From: Acytostelium subglobosum LB1
Lineage: Eukaryota; Evosea; Eumycetozoa; Acytosteliales; Acytosteliaceae
Length of the DNA: 64,000 nucleotides
Assembly: GCF_000787575.1 (NCBI RefSeq)
Contig: NW_012236497.1
Coordinates: forward strand, 134,287 to 198,286
Direction: 5' to 3'
Numbering within the stretch: the stretch's first letter is position 1; each line of letters begins with the position of its first letter. This document shows positions 31,871 to 45,137 of the stretch, in pieces. The notes under the pieces were generated by a model that saw only the letters and a list, made by a program, of their open reading frames with translations, was not told the origin of the DNA and ran no database searches. The position numbers were made by a program, and so were the translations under genes.

Positions 31871-34800
31871 ATGAATCAACAACAACAAATACAACAACAA
31901 CAGCAGCAGCAGCAACAACAACAACAGAGGATGATGACTTCATCACCTCCGCCACACCTGTCACTCAATCAGTCTGAGTTGAGATATGCAGACAACCTCT
32001 TGTTGTTTGTCAAAGACTATACATTCTATAAATCAGATCGTGCTTTATGGTACTTCAAACACTTACTATCACTCAGTCAACAGATCAGGGTAAGCTGACA
32101 ATTGATGGCGTTGTTACTCAATCAATCATTCGATCACTCACTCACATTCATTCAATCAAACATAGCTACCAGACAGAGATGAACCGATATTGATCATGTA
32201 CATCGCATTGGATAATGGAGATATTGTGGACCTGGCGAGGAGGTACCAGGGCATCGTGGGAAATGCATTGGATGCAGATGAACCAGAAGGATTCTTTGTT
32301 GAAAGGATTGATGATAATGAAGCAGATGCATCAGACTCTGATAATGACGACAATTACGATGATGATGATGATGATGACGACGACAGACAAGAACAAGATC
32401 AACAACAAAACAAGACAATAGTTATTCAACGAACGGACCCTTTGCCATTAGTGGCCATGACACCAAAGACTCAGATATCGGTCATTGCATCAAGTTACAA
32501 GTTTGTGTTCTATCTCGACATGTCTCCATCGATGGCATCAGTCGATCCCATCACAGGCACCGTCCTGATCGACAGCCTGTTCACAACATTACAGTCGCTT
32601 CTCATGTCGATCGCACTGCCGATGGAGACCAACACGCTGGAGTTCCAGCCCAGTATACATGTCACGGTGATCGTGCAGGGCATTGGTCACTGCTTCAAGG
32701 TTCTGGTGCAGGGTGCCGTCGTCACCAAATACAACATATTCCACCTACTCGATGACCTGCGCGACCAGCTTGCCGAATACGAAAGCGAAGTGGCGCAAGA
32801 GTACATCGACGCTTCGTCCAGCGAGGGCGCTGCATCATCCACGCCCTCATCCAACATCGACCTCACCACAATCTTTAATCACTGCATGCTCGCACTCTCA
32901 GTGCTGCCAACTGTAGCCTGTCCAGTCATCACAGGTAAGTACTGGAATCATTCCAATCACTCAAGCATGAATGATCACTCACCCTCCCGTCCTCATCTCC
33001 AATTAGTCATCACGGACGCAGTAACATCAATATCTGATCAGGAACTAAAGGGCATTGATGGACCAGTGACATTGTTCAATCGCAGCGACATTATAGTCAA
33101 CTTTGTACAGGTGGGCAGCGGAGTCTACTCACACTCTGACTTTGGATACACACCCGATACCGACCTGTTGCGATTCATTACGACTAGCACTGGCGGATCA
33201 TTCTTTGATCAACAGTCTCTGCCCAGCTTCACCGACAGCCTCGTGCAAAAGCTCGAGGTGCTGGGCAAGCGCTGTCCCAAGACCGGCCTTCAGGCCGTGT
33301 CTGACAGCGGGTTGCTCTCACAGACAGAGGTCGAGCGATTGGCCGAAGTGCAGCATGCATACTTTGTTCGCGAGTTCTCTCCAAACAAGGCGCACCAACT
33401 GTTCAAGTCGACGTCGAGCAGCAATGCCCTAGCGCAACAGGGTGGCAACCAGCGCACATCATATTTCTATCGCGTGGACAGACAGAAGCAGACGCTCTCG
33501 CAGCAGTTTGGTTCGTTACTGCCCGCGTTCAACTACTATCCATCAAAGTCGACGTCCACAGAGAACACAACCATCCCCGTCGAGACATACACCAACGACA
33601 TGTCGATTGTGCACACGCTGATGGCTGTCGACTACTCGTTCCCATGGGTGGGCGCCCCTCCCCAGGTGCCCCTGTTCAAAGCCAACGCCAAGGAGTACAC
33701 AATCGAGGTCGACATACTCAAACTGGTGGACCTGCGTATCCGTGAGGGATTCACGATCAAACTAGTCTCATTCAAGAAGCCCGACGCTGAGCTTGGCGTG
33801 AGCATGCTCTTCCAATGGTTGCCCAACATCAAGCTCGAATATAGGATCAAGTTCTTGATGGAGAAGACTATAGGCAGCGCGAGGGATGATCCCGCCCAAC
33901 ATACATCATCGTCATCGTCCTCAGCCGCGGCTACATCAACAACAGGCGCAGGTTCACTGGAGAAGAAACTCAATGTGAAGGTATCCATTGACATCATGGC
34001 GTATTACGATTTTTTGAAAGAGTATACTGGCGCTGGCAACTCGTCAAAGCGCACACAGGGTCTGCCCTCAGTCAGCAAGTTGCAGGCATTCCTGAACAAC
34101 ATCAGCGAGAAGGATCGACTTCTCTCCATGCTCTTCCAGCAGTGCCAGCCATCAACACTGCCCATGCCCACATACAATCCGATCCAGGCACTCAACACAC
34201 AAGCCTCGTCATTCCTCAAGATGCTCAGCTCACTGGGCAACTATCAGTCATGGGAGAAGTGGCTCAGGCCCGAGTCATTCAACGTGGTGCTGGCGCCCAA
34301 CATTGTAATGATGAAGACGATGCCCGCGTCTGCGGCGCCCATGTCCTATGTCATCCGTTACGACTCGTCGCGCAACACATTCCTCGGCCATTGCTCCAAG
34401 TGGGCCAATCACACGTACAACCTCAACACGCATCTGTTTGTCCGCTTCCTGACGCCAACCTCAGCGCCATCATTCGTCTCGCCACCCATGCAGCCACTGC
34501 TGCCGGACAATCCCAACCTGTTCCATCACTTCCCATCGACATCATTCGTGTTGCTGCGCTTCCAATGGGAGATGGCCGGCTTTGCCAACGTCACCATGCT
34601 CTTCTTCTCAACCAGTGAGGCCGTTCGCGAACAGACGGTCTCGCAGCTTAAGCGCGACCTCTCACATATCAAGCAGTCACTCTCATCGTTCAATGACGAG
34701 GACGACGAGGACATGGACTTGGACGACGAGTTGATCAAGAATAGTCCAGCGACTGGCACAAGCGTTGGCGACAGAGAGATCCCGCCCAACAAGATTGTGC

Positions 34801-37800
34801 GGCCAGTACAACCCCTCAAACGCGACCTCAAGCGGATATTGGTCAAGTACGATTTTGAACAGATTCCCTTGCCAAACGTGTCGCCCTCCGTCTCGCCCAC
34901 ACCACCATTCATCTCGCCACAACGATCAAACAACGCGCCACTTCAATCTTCCACAACACCATCATCCCAGAACAATCAGAGTCGATACAGCATCCCATCG
35001 ATAAGTGGTGCGATCGGCCAACAACAGCCCACCTCACAATTGGAGGGCCGGTCTCCGCCAACCACATCGCGTTTCACCAGCTCAGGTACATCAGGCAATT
35101 CCTCTGGTGGCGCACCAACCGCCAGCGCGACATCCTCCCGCTCATTCCACATGTTTACACAGACACCATGTCTGGCAACGCCTGAGCTTAAGAGCTACAT
35201 GCGCAGTCATCGATGGGTCTACGACCTGGGCGACAACAAGACCAGCGAGTTGGTGATGGGACACATCTTCCAGGAGCGTCTATGCGAGGGCTTCACCTTG
35301 CTCAACCTGTCCACCTTCCTATTCTTCAAGGAGGTGCCACTCAAATGCGAAAGACGTGGCGGTGGCGTTCAGATGACCACGCTCCAGTACCTTATCTACC
35401 TGCGACAACCCAGCTGTCTGGTGGTCGAGTTCTGGATGGAGCCCCAGCAGGGCTATTTATTGTCAACAGATGGCAACAAGTCGGCATGCGAGCAAGAGGT
35501 ATTCACGCTGATGAAGAAGTGGTTCAGCGAGTCGGATGGCCACATCATACATGCGATCACCACTTTCAACGACCTGCTGCTGATCTCCCTGTCGTCCGAC
35601 CCCATGGCAGAGTTGCAAGAGATACTCTATCAAGAGAGTCAGACTGTGTTGCCATTCCGTGACGGCGCGCAATTGCCACTGTATAAGGTGCCTGCTGCCA
35701 AGCCCATTTTCTGTTTGGACTCGCTCACATCATTCTCCACGGTCACACAGAAGTTGTTCCCAATAATCAACATACCAGCCAACATCACAGCCGAGCAATC
35801 CAAGCTGGTCATCAAGTCAAACGCCAAACTCTACGGACTGTTGGGCGAGATTGTCAAGGCACTCAATGCATTCGAGTTGCCCTCGGGTCTGTTCTCCAAG
35901 AGTGAGAGGTTCAAGAAGTAAGTCGCCATTATCTATTCATTCATTCATTCATTCATTCAATCATACTAACATGCATGCACATTCATCTTGTTTAGCGGAC
36001 GATGCTTTATCAAAGCCACAAATAACTCAGACTTCTTATTCACATTCCTTCATCCATTGAACCTGGACAAGATTGGTCAAAGCGAAGAAGGACGATCAAT
36101 CTGCATCTCATTCTATGAACACTCAATCAAAGGATTCATTGACGTCACTCACTCATCGTAAGTATCGCACAGTAATCCAGACAATTCTATCACTCACTCA
36201 CTCAATCAATCAATGGATCAATCAAATATATTTAGTGAGACGATGGAATACCTCTCGAGCATATTCAATGTCCAACCTCAGGAACTCACTCCGACCAAGT
36301 CGAATGCTGATCAGAATCAGAATCACAATCACATGAGTGTCCTTCAGCAGTCGTATTGTAAAAAGAAGAGTCTCTACCATGAGAGCATCCATCATACTAC
36401 ACCACAACATCATGCCACCCGCCAATACATTCGAACGATTAAGAACGGATTCGAACGGGCGATACTCAAGGTTATGTTTACCAACCTGCGCGACCAAATA
36501 CCCCTGGTCCCGAGCGACCTGATGGACGCCATCACAGTCTGTAAAGAATACTATGTAGATGTAAGTGTCGACCCATCAAATGCCAGTGTGTAGCATGCCA
36601 CTAACTCATTCATTCATTCGATTCCAAACAGATTGATATTAGCCAATTGATCAAGATACTCCAAAAGTCCAACAGAGATATCAACACATACCTGACGAAT
36701 GAGTTTGCTGAACAGGTGATGGAGAATCACTTTGAGCGAGTGGAGGGCTCGGACTACTACTTCCACAAGAAGTCCATGCCACTGAGCGACGCTGCCTTTG
36801 ACATGCCAGACGGCCCAGACACAGTGGCCGACGAATCAGACGTCTATAACGGCTACGAAGATGACATGCTCGATCACGACGACGATGACGAAGGCATTAA
36901 CAATGATGAGGAGGACGACGATGACGAGGAGGCCGACGACAATGATGACACGGCCAGTGTGGACGACGAGGATGTCTACAACATCTCGTCGCGCAACGAT
37001 GATGGTGATCGCCGTGGCCGACACGGCGAATCGTCCAAGGGCAAGAAGTCCAAGACCATGCCCAGTGGCGCATCACACGTTGGCGAGAGCGCACTTGAGA
37101 AGAAGTTGGACCAGATACTTGGCGAGATGCACACCGACTTGGACAAGCGATCGACACAGTTCGAGCTGTACCCATTCCCCCTGTTTGTGCGAATGGAGGT
37201 AGTGATGTTGCACAACAACAGCAACTACCAGTCGCCAATGATCGATGGCGAAGACCCTTATACATCAGCTGCCGCAGCCATCACCTTGAATGAGTTGAAC
37301 ACCTATCAGTATCGATTCTCCATTGGACATCAGCATCAGCAGGTTCAGCACGTGGACGACGATGACACAGCCAACAACAAGGAGTGTCCATCACTGAGTG
37401 AGTTGCAACCATCGCGCTCATTGCTCCGTCTCAAGTGCATAACACTGCCCGCGAGCCAGTCATCTCGCACCAGCACAATCCACGTGCAACACTATCACAA
37501 CAAGGGCGGCAAGAAGAACGCGACCACCTTTGATAGCCAGCCCATTGGCTTCAGCAACAGTCTGCCAAAGAGTCTGTCGACGATCATGAAGGAGCACAGG
37601 CGCCAAGTTATCTCGGTCGTGTCGTCCGAGATCCTCTCGTGTCTACGCTCAATCCGCCCGGTCAACAAGCCCGTGCTTGACCTCGTCCTGTACCACATGC
37701 AGCGACTGACATATCATCGCTCCAAACTGCACCATCTGCACAACTACAATGTGCACATTCACTTTGTGGCCGACACCAAAGAGGGCGCGGCACAGTTCCT

Positions 37801-40800
37801 CAAGCAGCTCGAGTACCATTGTGGCGCGGACATGAAGCTGAATCGCTTTGCCGACGTGCTGCACTATGTTGAGCCGGCAATGGATGGCGAGCAGACGTGG
37901 TTCTGCTCACACAAGGACTTGGTCGAGATCTTTGCCAACTCACCTTTGCCTCCACTGCCGCCCTCGCCACCACCCCTGCCGCCTCCACCTGCCACCGCCA
38001 GCGGATCAAACGCGTCCAGTCTTCACAATAGCTCAAACACATTCATGGACTACGACTTTGTCAACGTTTCCATCCCATACTGGTTGGTCTTTACTTACAA
38101 CACCCACAAGAACATGCTAAAAGTAATGTTCTACTCAGAGACTGTGTCGCCCGATAAGGTGTTGCCAGCAGCATTCGTGGCGCCGACAACAAAGACAACA
38201 TTGATTGGCGAGAGTGGTGGCGCGATCAAGCCTCGACCAGGCCAACAGCAACAGCATCAACAAACGATGACTAACTCAATCGAATTGGAATCATCGTTGG
38301 ACTCGCGACTCGTTGAGAGCAAGTACCAATGCTATCACATGCACGACCTGGGCACGACCAAGGAGCGAGTCAAGAACATGCTCGGACACATTGTGCGACG
38401 TGTCAATCAAATGGTGTTGCTCAATCAGTTGGATGAGTTCCGCGCATGTAGTCCACTGTTGCTGGTCCCAGAGAATGCATCATCGTCCACCTCGCCACCT
38501 GGCTCGGTCGTCTCGTTCGTCAAGCAAAGCCAACAAACGGCGGCAACATCATCGCCCTCGTCTCACTTTGACGACGCACATATGGCCAAGTCATCGTCCA
38601 AGCATCCAAAGAAGCGAGGACATGCCAACGGAGAGTTTGCTTGCCCTCTCGTCTACAGCATGTGCCTGACGCTCAATGAGCGTCTGTCGCCCTCGGTCGC
38701 CATTCGTGGACTGATCAGCACGACGCTACACCCATTCTCCATCACCAATCGCAAGAAGATGTTTGTGTATCGTGAGCGGGGCGGCAACGTCTTCTACATG
38801 AAGCTCTCGGAGCCACAATCAGTGCTGTCCGAGTCGCCCCTCACCTCGCCATCGCCCACGCCCCTCCAGTCGCCGCGACACTCGCCCCCACCCTCGCCCT
38901 CGACCAGCCCACCCAAGGATTCATTCATGAATCGCCCTTCTTCAGGCTCATTCAATCCAACCAACCCGCTCACTTCACAACAGCAGCAGTCTCAGCCTCA
39001 ACAGAACTGTTTGTTGCTCGAGGTGTTTGGTATCGACCCACCTGGCCCCGAGATCACGATACAGCTGCACCAGCTACTCGAGTCCAAGTTGTCCAACTTG
39101 ACGCTCAACTACTTCTCCAGTCTCATCATGCGTAACCCCTTGCTCAAGCTGACACAGCACGATGTGGACTTTATCAAGCCGCCCACGGCACTGCCCACCA
39201 TTGTCCACTTCAAGATCCCCGACACTGTCCACGACGCGCATCTCTTCCTCCAGTTCATGAAACAGAACTTCTTGCAGTTCCTCACGCTCATGTACCTCAC
39301 GCAGGGTGGCGGCAGTGGTCCACTCACTGGCTCACAGATGGTGCCCTCCAAGGACAATGCCTCGTCAATGTCGGCTTCAACATCAATGTTGCCCTCCAAG
39401 GACGACCGTGACATGCTCCCTGCAGACGCGCACATTGTTCGAGAGTACACATCGTTGGCCAGCACCATGGAGATACCCCACCCTCAATCTCAAGCTGCCA
39501 CGTCACAGCCAGCCACCGTCACCACGCCCAACATCAATGGCGTGCCTGCTGCACAGACGTCCAACAAGTATGAGGTCAAGCCATCAGAGTACACATTCAT
39601 ATACAACTACATTGCATCGACCAACTCCCAGTCGGCACTGTCATCGATTGGACAGGGTATTGCCACAATCATTGTGAGCAGCGTGGATGTCAGCACAGGT
39701 GCCGCGCACGTGACACTCCCGTTGTCACCTTATCACTCCCACCACATGGACAAGAACAAGCATCACGTGGACGACATCATCAACTCGTTGCTCAAGGGTG
39801 TGGACAACTTGGGCGATACACTACCCATTACCTCAGTTCCCACTGCTGTGGTCGAAGGCGGCGGTGCGGATGACACCAAGGACTGGGACAACATCATCCA
39901 ACTCAAGATATGGACACGTGGATCAATCAACAATGTACTTTTGATTGAGAAGCTACAGCAATCAATCAATCAGACATTGTGCGAGTATCTGTTGGAGACT
40001 GTGCTGCCCAACATCCCCGTCACGTCGGATAACATCAAGAACGACTATCTGGTGCATGCCGAGCGCGTGATGACCAAGGGCAAGAGCATACTCACGCCCA
40101 GCATCAGCGAGATCAAGTTGCCTGGATTCAACCTGCCCACATGGGCCACCTTTGACTTTGTCCAAGATGTTCGTGAACTGGTGGCCGACGTCAATCCCAA
40201 GCTCAACCCCTCGATGTGGTACCAAGAGTCTGCATCGGCAAAGCTTGTTCGTGTCACGCCACGCGTAAGCAACAAGTCGTCGACTGGCATGCATGGCCCT
40301 GGTATTACTGACTCCTCAGATCGCACGCTTGGCAACTCGTCAGAGCAGCGCCAACACACGTGCGACGATGTCAAGATCAATCTGTTGAACAAGAGCACGT
40401 ATCAGATCGTCATCATTGGTGGCAAGACTGTTGACGAACCTATCACTGCCTCTGGCGACGCATTGATGGAGCCCACTACAGCCACGCCCATCAACGTGGG
40501 CAACACAGAGGACCTGCTGTTCTATCTGCCCATCAAGGATGCTCAGTTGACACATGGTATCGCGAGACAGTCAATCATGATCGTCAACATCACGTCGGCA
40601 CACTTTAGCATCATGAGCTACAATTGGAGCCAGAACAAGTTGGAGCATTTACAGACTGGACTCAACAGGATACAGACATGGCGCACACTACGTCGACATC
40701 TGCTCAATCAAGTGTTGCATCAGAAGATGGGTCTATTCAATCATGTACCCCAAGTGCCCATCAATCCGACCGTCACATCATTCTTCACGGACAAGCCACA

Positions 40801-43351
40801 ACAACAGTTTGCAGCCAACTATGTACGATTCACCTATGACAATGTTGACGCGTTCATCAATCATCCATCGGTGCCCAAGAAGTCTGGTGGAGCACTGCTT
40901 ACCATCCGTTCGGCTGAGGAGCTCTCAGGTCGTCTAGGCACAAACGCCACACAAGTGCAACAAACATCGCGACTAACCAAGCAAAAGTCAATGTCTGGTA
41001 ACATCACACCAGCGCCATCCCAGCCCCAGCAACCGGGTCAGACAACCCAGCTACAGACACCAACGTCATCTCAGACACCCCAACAGTCTGCCCAACAGGC
41101 ACAACAGCAGCAACAACAGGCCAAGAAGAAGGTGTCTGTTATCCCCGAGTTTGAATGGATGCTTCGCGATCATTATCCCACAAAGAGTACGATCAATAAG
41201 TCTACGCTGCCACACCTGACCGACCCGATTCAGTTGCATGGTGGACAGATCAAGGCGATGGCGCAGCAAGTTGAACGCACACTCGAGGCCAAATCAATGA
41301 TCACACGTGCCTACTCCTACTTCCTCGACGCGGACAAGACGCCCTCGCAACAAAACCTTGAGACCATCATCAAGATGTCGCGTCTCGTTCACTTCCGTTG
41401 CGTGCCATTCCTCTATGATGACTACCTGGACAAGGACTCATACCATCACATCTCCAACAGGAACAACAACAACAACAATGGACAGTTGACAACCAACTCC
41501 CATACTCACACGCACTTGATCTCACCATCGGTTGTGGGTATTGTGATGGCGCCACTGCGAGGCACACTCAATGCCGTGCCATACCTGAGCTTTGGCGAGC
41601 AGTCATTGCAAGGCAGCGGAAACTGGCGTCGTCGCGTCATGGAGTTCTTCCTGTTTGAGTACATCCACTACATGGAGAAGGCATTGCAATCTGCCAAGAT
41701 CATCATCATCAACAATGTGGCGGTCGTGGACAGCGCGCAACAGCAGGCTTCTACTGTGCCCTCACTCAAGATGTCAGCCAGCACACCTCTATTGGACCTC
41801 ACTCAATCAAGCAGCAGCAACAACAACAATATGCAGGCGATGGCCAAATCAATGATCGCCTACTTGCAAAAGACGTTCAAGGGTGGATCATTGCTGATCA
41901 AGATTGGATTCCGCGACCTGAGCGTGACGTGCGAGTTGTTCGCGCTTCTTCAGCCAACAACCGCGACATTGGACAGCAACACATCATCACCGCTGCAGAA
42001 CATCATCAGCAGGAACCAGTCGACATTCTTTGCCGAGGAGTATGGCCGCTTCACGCACCAACTGCACCTCAACTCCTTCGTCTACGACTTCCACATCCGC
42101 CAGCTGTACGACTTTTTGAACAACAACAACACGTACTACGTTCCGCCCTCCACGGCGCCCGGCTCACCCGCCAAGTCTCCCACCAAGCCCGCCGCCGTGC
42201 CCCCCTCCAAGTACTTTATCGAGATGATGCAGTCACTGTCGCGATACTATCCCAAGCCGCCCGCGCATGCCTTTGGCTACCTGTACGAGTCGATGCTGAC
42301 GGTCAACTCACCCATCCCACCCATCCAACTGTTTGAGTACCTGTGCAAGAACGCCAAGCAGTACTCTGTTTCCAATCTGGACGAAAAGCATGTGTCGCCC
42401 GCGCTCTACTTCTCCATTCCCGACCAGCAGGCTTCGGCCCCTGACCAGAAGGTCTCCTTCAACTGGGACGTCGTCATATTCTGTGTGAACGAGAAGGACG
42501 AGGATGAGGAGCTGGCCACATCACCACCCACCACTGCCACCCTCATCATTGAGTCAAAGTACCAACTCAAGCTCCAATACATCATCATCAAGACGGCCAA
42601 CAGCACAACATTCCCGCGACTCGATCAGCCTGGCCAGCAATCAATGACCCAGCACCAGACCCTCCCCCTCCTGCGATCGTCCACCACCAACACTCAATCG
42701 ATGCACTCGTCACTTGATGGCCATGACCCGGCGCAGCAACAACAACTCACGACCTCTCTCAATCCCAACACGGTCGATCACAACGAGCGCAATCTCCGCT
42801 CGATGCAGCTGTACGAGGAGATTATCAAGTCCAAGCTCAGCAAGATAACGATCGCCACGAGCGTGGACTTCCAGCGCGATCGTCTGTGGTCCAAGATCCT
42901 ACGCGGCAACCCTTACGAGCCAGCGCTCACCATCGCCGAGTTCAACCAGTTCACCAGCCTGATCAAACGGCGCTCGATCAAGACGATGGACATGTCGCTG
43001 ACGACGCCCATCAACCTGTTCCAGTACATGGGCAGCGTGTGGATTGGCCTGTGCAACAGCCTGGTCAAGACGTGTGGCGACCGCATCCGCCAGCTGCACA
43101 ACGATCATGTCAAGCATCTGTTCATTCTCAATCCAACGCTCGATTGTCTGTTGTTGGAACTGGTGTACGACGAGCAGACCAAGGAGTCGGACGCATTCAT
43201 CTGTCGCAAGGAAGGTGGCAACCTGCACACCAACAGCTCATCACTCAACGAAGAGGAGATCGATGGAATGGAGCTGTTACACGCCAGTCAACTTGTCACA
43301 ACACTATGTCACTACCTTTGGAAACAGATGATGTTGAGTAGTGGAAACTAA
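31871..43351 (+). CDS. szt2: SZT2 homologue, KICSTOR complex scaffold (3701 aa, 6 exons)
   Basis: SZT2 is the large subunit of KICSTOR, which tethers GATOR1 to lysosomes and lets mTORC1 sense amino acids in animals. Exons are 31871-32089, 32166-32934, 33007-35917, 35996-36157, 36236-36560 and 36632-43351. The sum is a whole number of codons, giving 3701 residues against about 3400 in human. After a poly-Q start, LLLFVKDYTFYKSDRALWYF and YKFVFYLDMSPSMASVDP match the SZT2 N-terminus. The latter contains DxSxS (DMSPS, about 190-194), and LVITDAVTS follows, as in a von Willebrand A fold. Long acidic, Ser/Pro and poly-Q insertions separate conserved blocks (for example 36800-37000 and 37940-38030). 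The C-terminal half is one 6.7-kb exon, ending KQMMLSSGN. Intron 2 (72 nt) is in frame and stop-free but has normal splice ends. Identification rests on the N-terminal similarity and size. Confidence 0.82.
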
Positions 43352-43427
43352 ACTTATAAACAGTATATATATAAATATTATATCACAGGAGCAAGAGATT
43401 GGTTGACTTGGCATGTGGACCAGATGC

Positions 43428-44068
43428 TCAGAGTAATGTGCATGTTTTCTTATTGCGGCGAATTCTCACTTGACGGACAGCCTCTTCAAGGACGGCCTCG
43501 ATCGCCTTGCTCGAGAGGTTGGCTGCTTGGAGGTACTTGATGGCTTTGATCTTCAGTGATTCTTTGTTGATGTAGTCCTCAGTTTCCTGATCGATTGGAC
43601 GCCTGTCAACATAAAAGGGATGAAAATTTACAATCTCCTTGTATTGTCGCTCGTCATCAGTCAATCCAACCATCAATCGTGGTGTCGACTTGGATCCTCC
43701 ATATTTACATAAATGGTAGAAATCCTATTGATGGCGTGAAGTGGAAGTGAGTCTGTCTGGTCAATATGAGGTTGTCTAGGCTAGGCATTCACGGGCGGGA
43801 TACTCACCAACCATATTCTTGAAAAAGTATGTAGGTAGAGTGGACGTCAACAGAGCAAGTAGATGTCTGTTCCTGGGTAGATGACATCCTTCCATTGCTT
43901 GTAGTCGTAATCATCGATGACAGTGGCGTCAACAAAGGTGATTGTGCATGGGATGTTGTCCACTGTCATCTGGATCTTGCACTCCTCTGCCTTCTCCTGC
44001 TTCTTCAAAGGACCGACCAGCCACCCTACGGCTACACACTTTATTGAGTCAGAAGTGATCTCCATCAT
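43428..44068 (-). pseudogene. Rho-like pseudo-GTPase family, copy 2
   Basis: Exon 1 reads MMEITSDSIKCVAVGWLVG through VDNIPCTITFVDATVIDDY and YPGTDIYLLC, then a TGA where copy 3 has TGC (Cys). Beyond the stop the homology continues to a GTGAGT donor near 43805. Exon 2 is open to the end, with RLMVGLTDDERQYKE, RRPIDQETEDYINKES, AANLSSKAIEAVLEEAV and a terminal CTLL box at 43428. There is one premature stop, so it is probably a pseudogene. A read-through or truncated product cannot be ruled out. It sits 76 bases after the SZT2 stop codon, on the opposite strand. ACAAATACA precedes the start. Confidence 0.75.
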
Positions 44069-45137
44069 TGTATTTGTAGATAGCGTTGAGGAGTTTATGA
44101 AGTTAGATCAATGTCCAACATTTTGATTGGGATGGATCACTTCAAATCAAACTGCGGATTTCTAACTTGGAGCGATCATTGTCAGATTGGTTCTCCAACA
44201 AGAGTTGTTTTCTTTTTTCTACACTTCCCAAGTCCGACTCCTCAGTGTGATCAATATTTGTGTGTCTCTCAGTACAGATAAAGATATGTTTTTGGTATCC
44301 CCCATTAACAATTGGGCAACCGATGGCCCATCAGGTTGGGGGATTGGACCAAAGAACCCTTCATCGGTGTCAAAAAACAATCAAAATCAATCAAAATAAT
44401 CAAAAACACCCAATGGACAGACACCAAAAAAAAGCATAGACACCTAGTTTATTGATTCATTCAATACCAACATCAAACATATCATTAACAATAACAACAT
44501 TGTACTAATACATATACATACATTCATACATATACTCTACCTGTACTATATTTAATCTAGATCACGACGGGACCACCCGATCAACCATCCACACACACAC
44601 ACACACAATCAATCAAACAACCACTCACTCAATCACACACACATACGCATCCGATCACCACTAAACAGAACAGACATCTTAAGGATCAATCATAAACAGT
44701 AGCAACAACCACATCCATAGCCATCAATCAATCATTCTATCAATCAATTAATCAAACACGTACATTCCAACCTTTAAAGTGATACACATAATCCATCCAT
44801 CCATCCATAGTTGTTTAAAGGTGGGTAACATATTTGGAAAGCGCAACAACGATGTTGGCTGACCATCCAACCATTCATCCAACCATCCACCATCAATCAC
44901 CATCAATCCAGATGATGAATGGCTATTTCTGATCACTCTACGTATCATCTGACTAACATTCATTCATTCAATCATTCATTTATTCAATTAGTTCAATCAT
45001 ACATAATTTCCAATTTTGTTGGAATCAATCAATCAATCAATCATTTGTACATAGACCTACTTATTATTATTATTATTATTATTTATAAATTGTAACATAC
45101 TCGCTCAATCACTCTCCAAAGAGATATTTAAAAGAAA
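44069..45137. other. Intergenic region, simple-repeat rich
   Basis: This holds ACACAC at 44588-44608, CAATCAATC and CATCCATC runs throughout 44600-44900, and an ATT repeat at about 45060-45083. Short frames are repeat-driven. It contains the promoter of the ankyrin-TBC gene starting at 45138. A TATTTAAA sequence lies just upstream at 45124. Confidence 0.5.
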
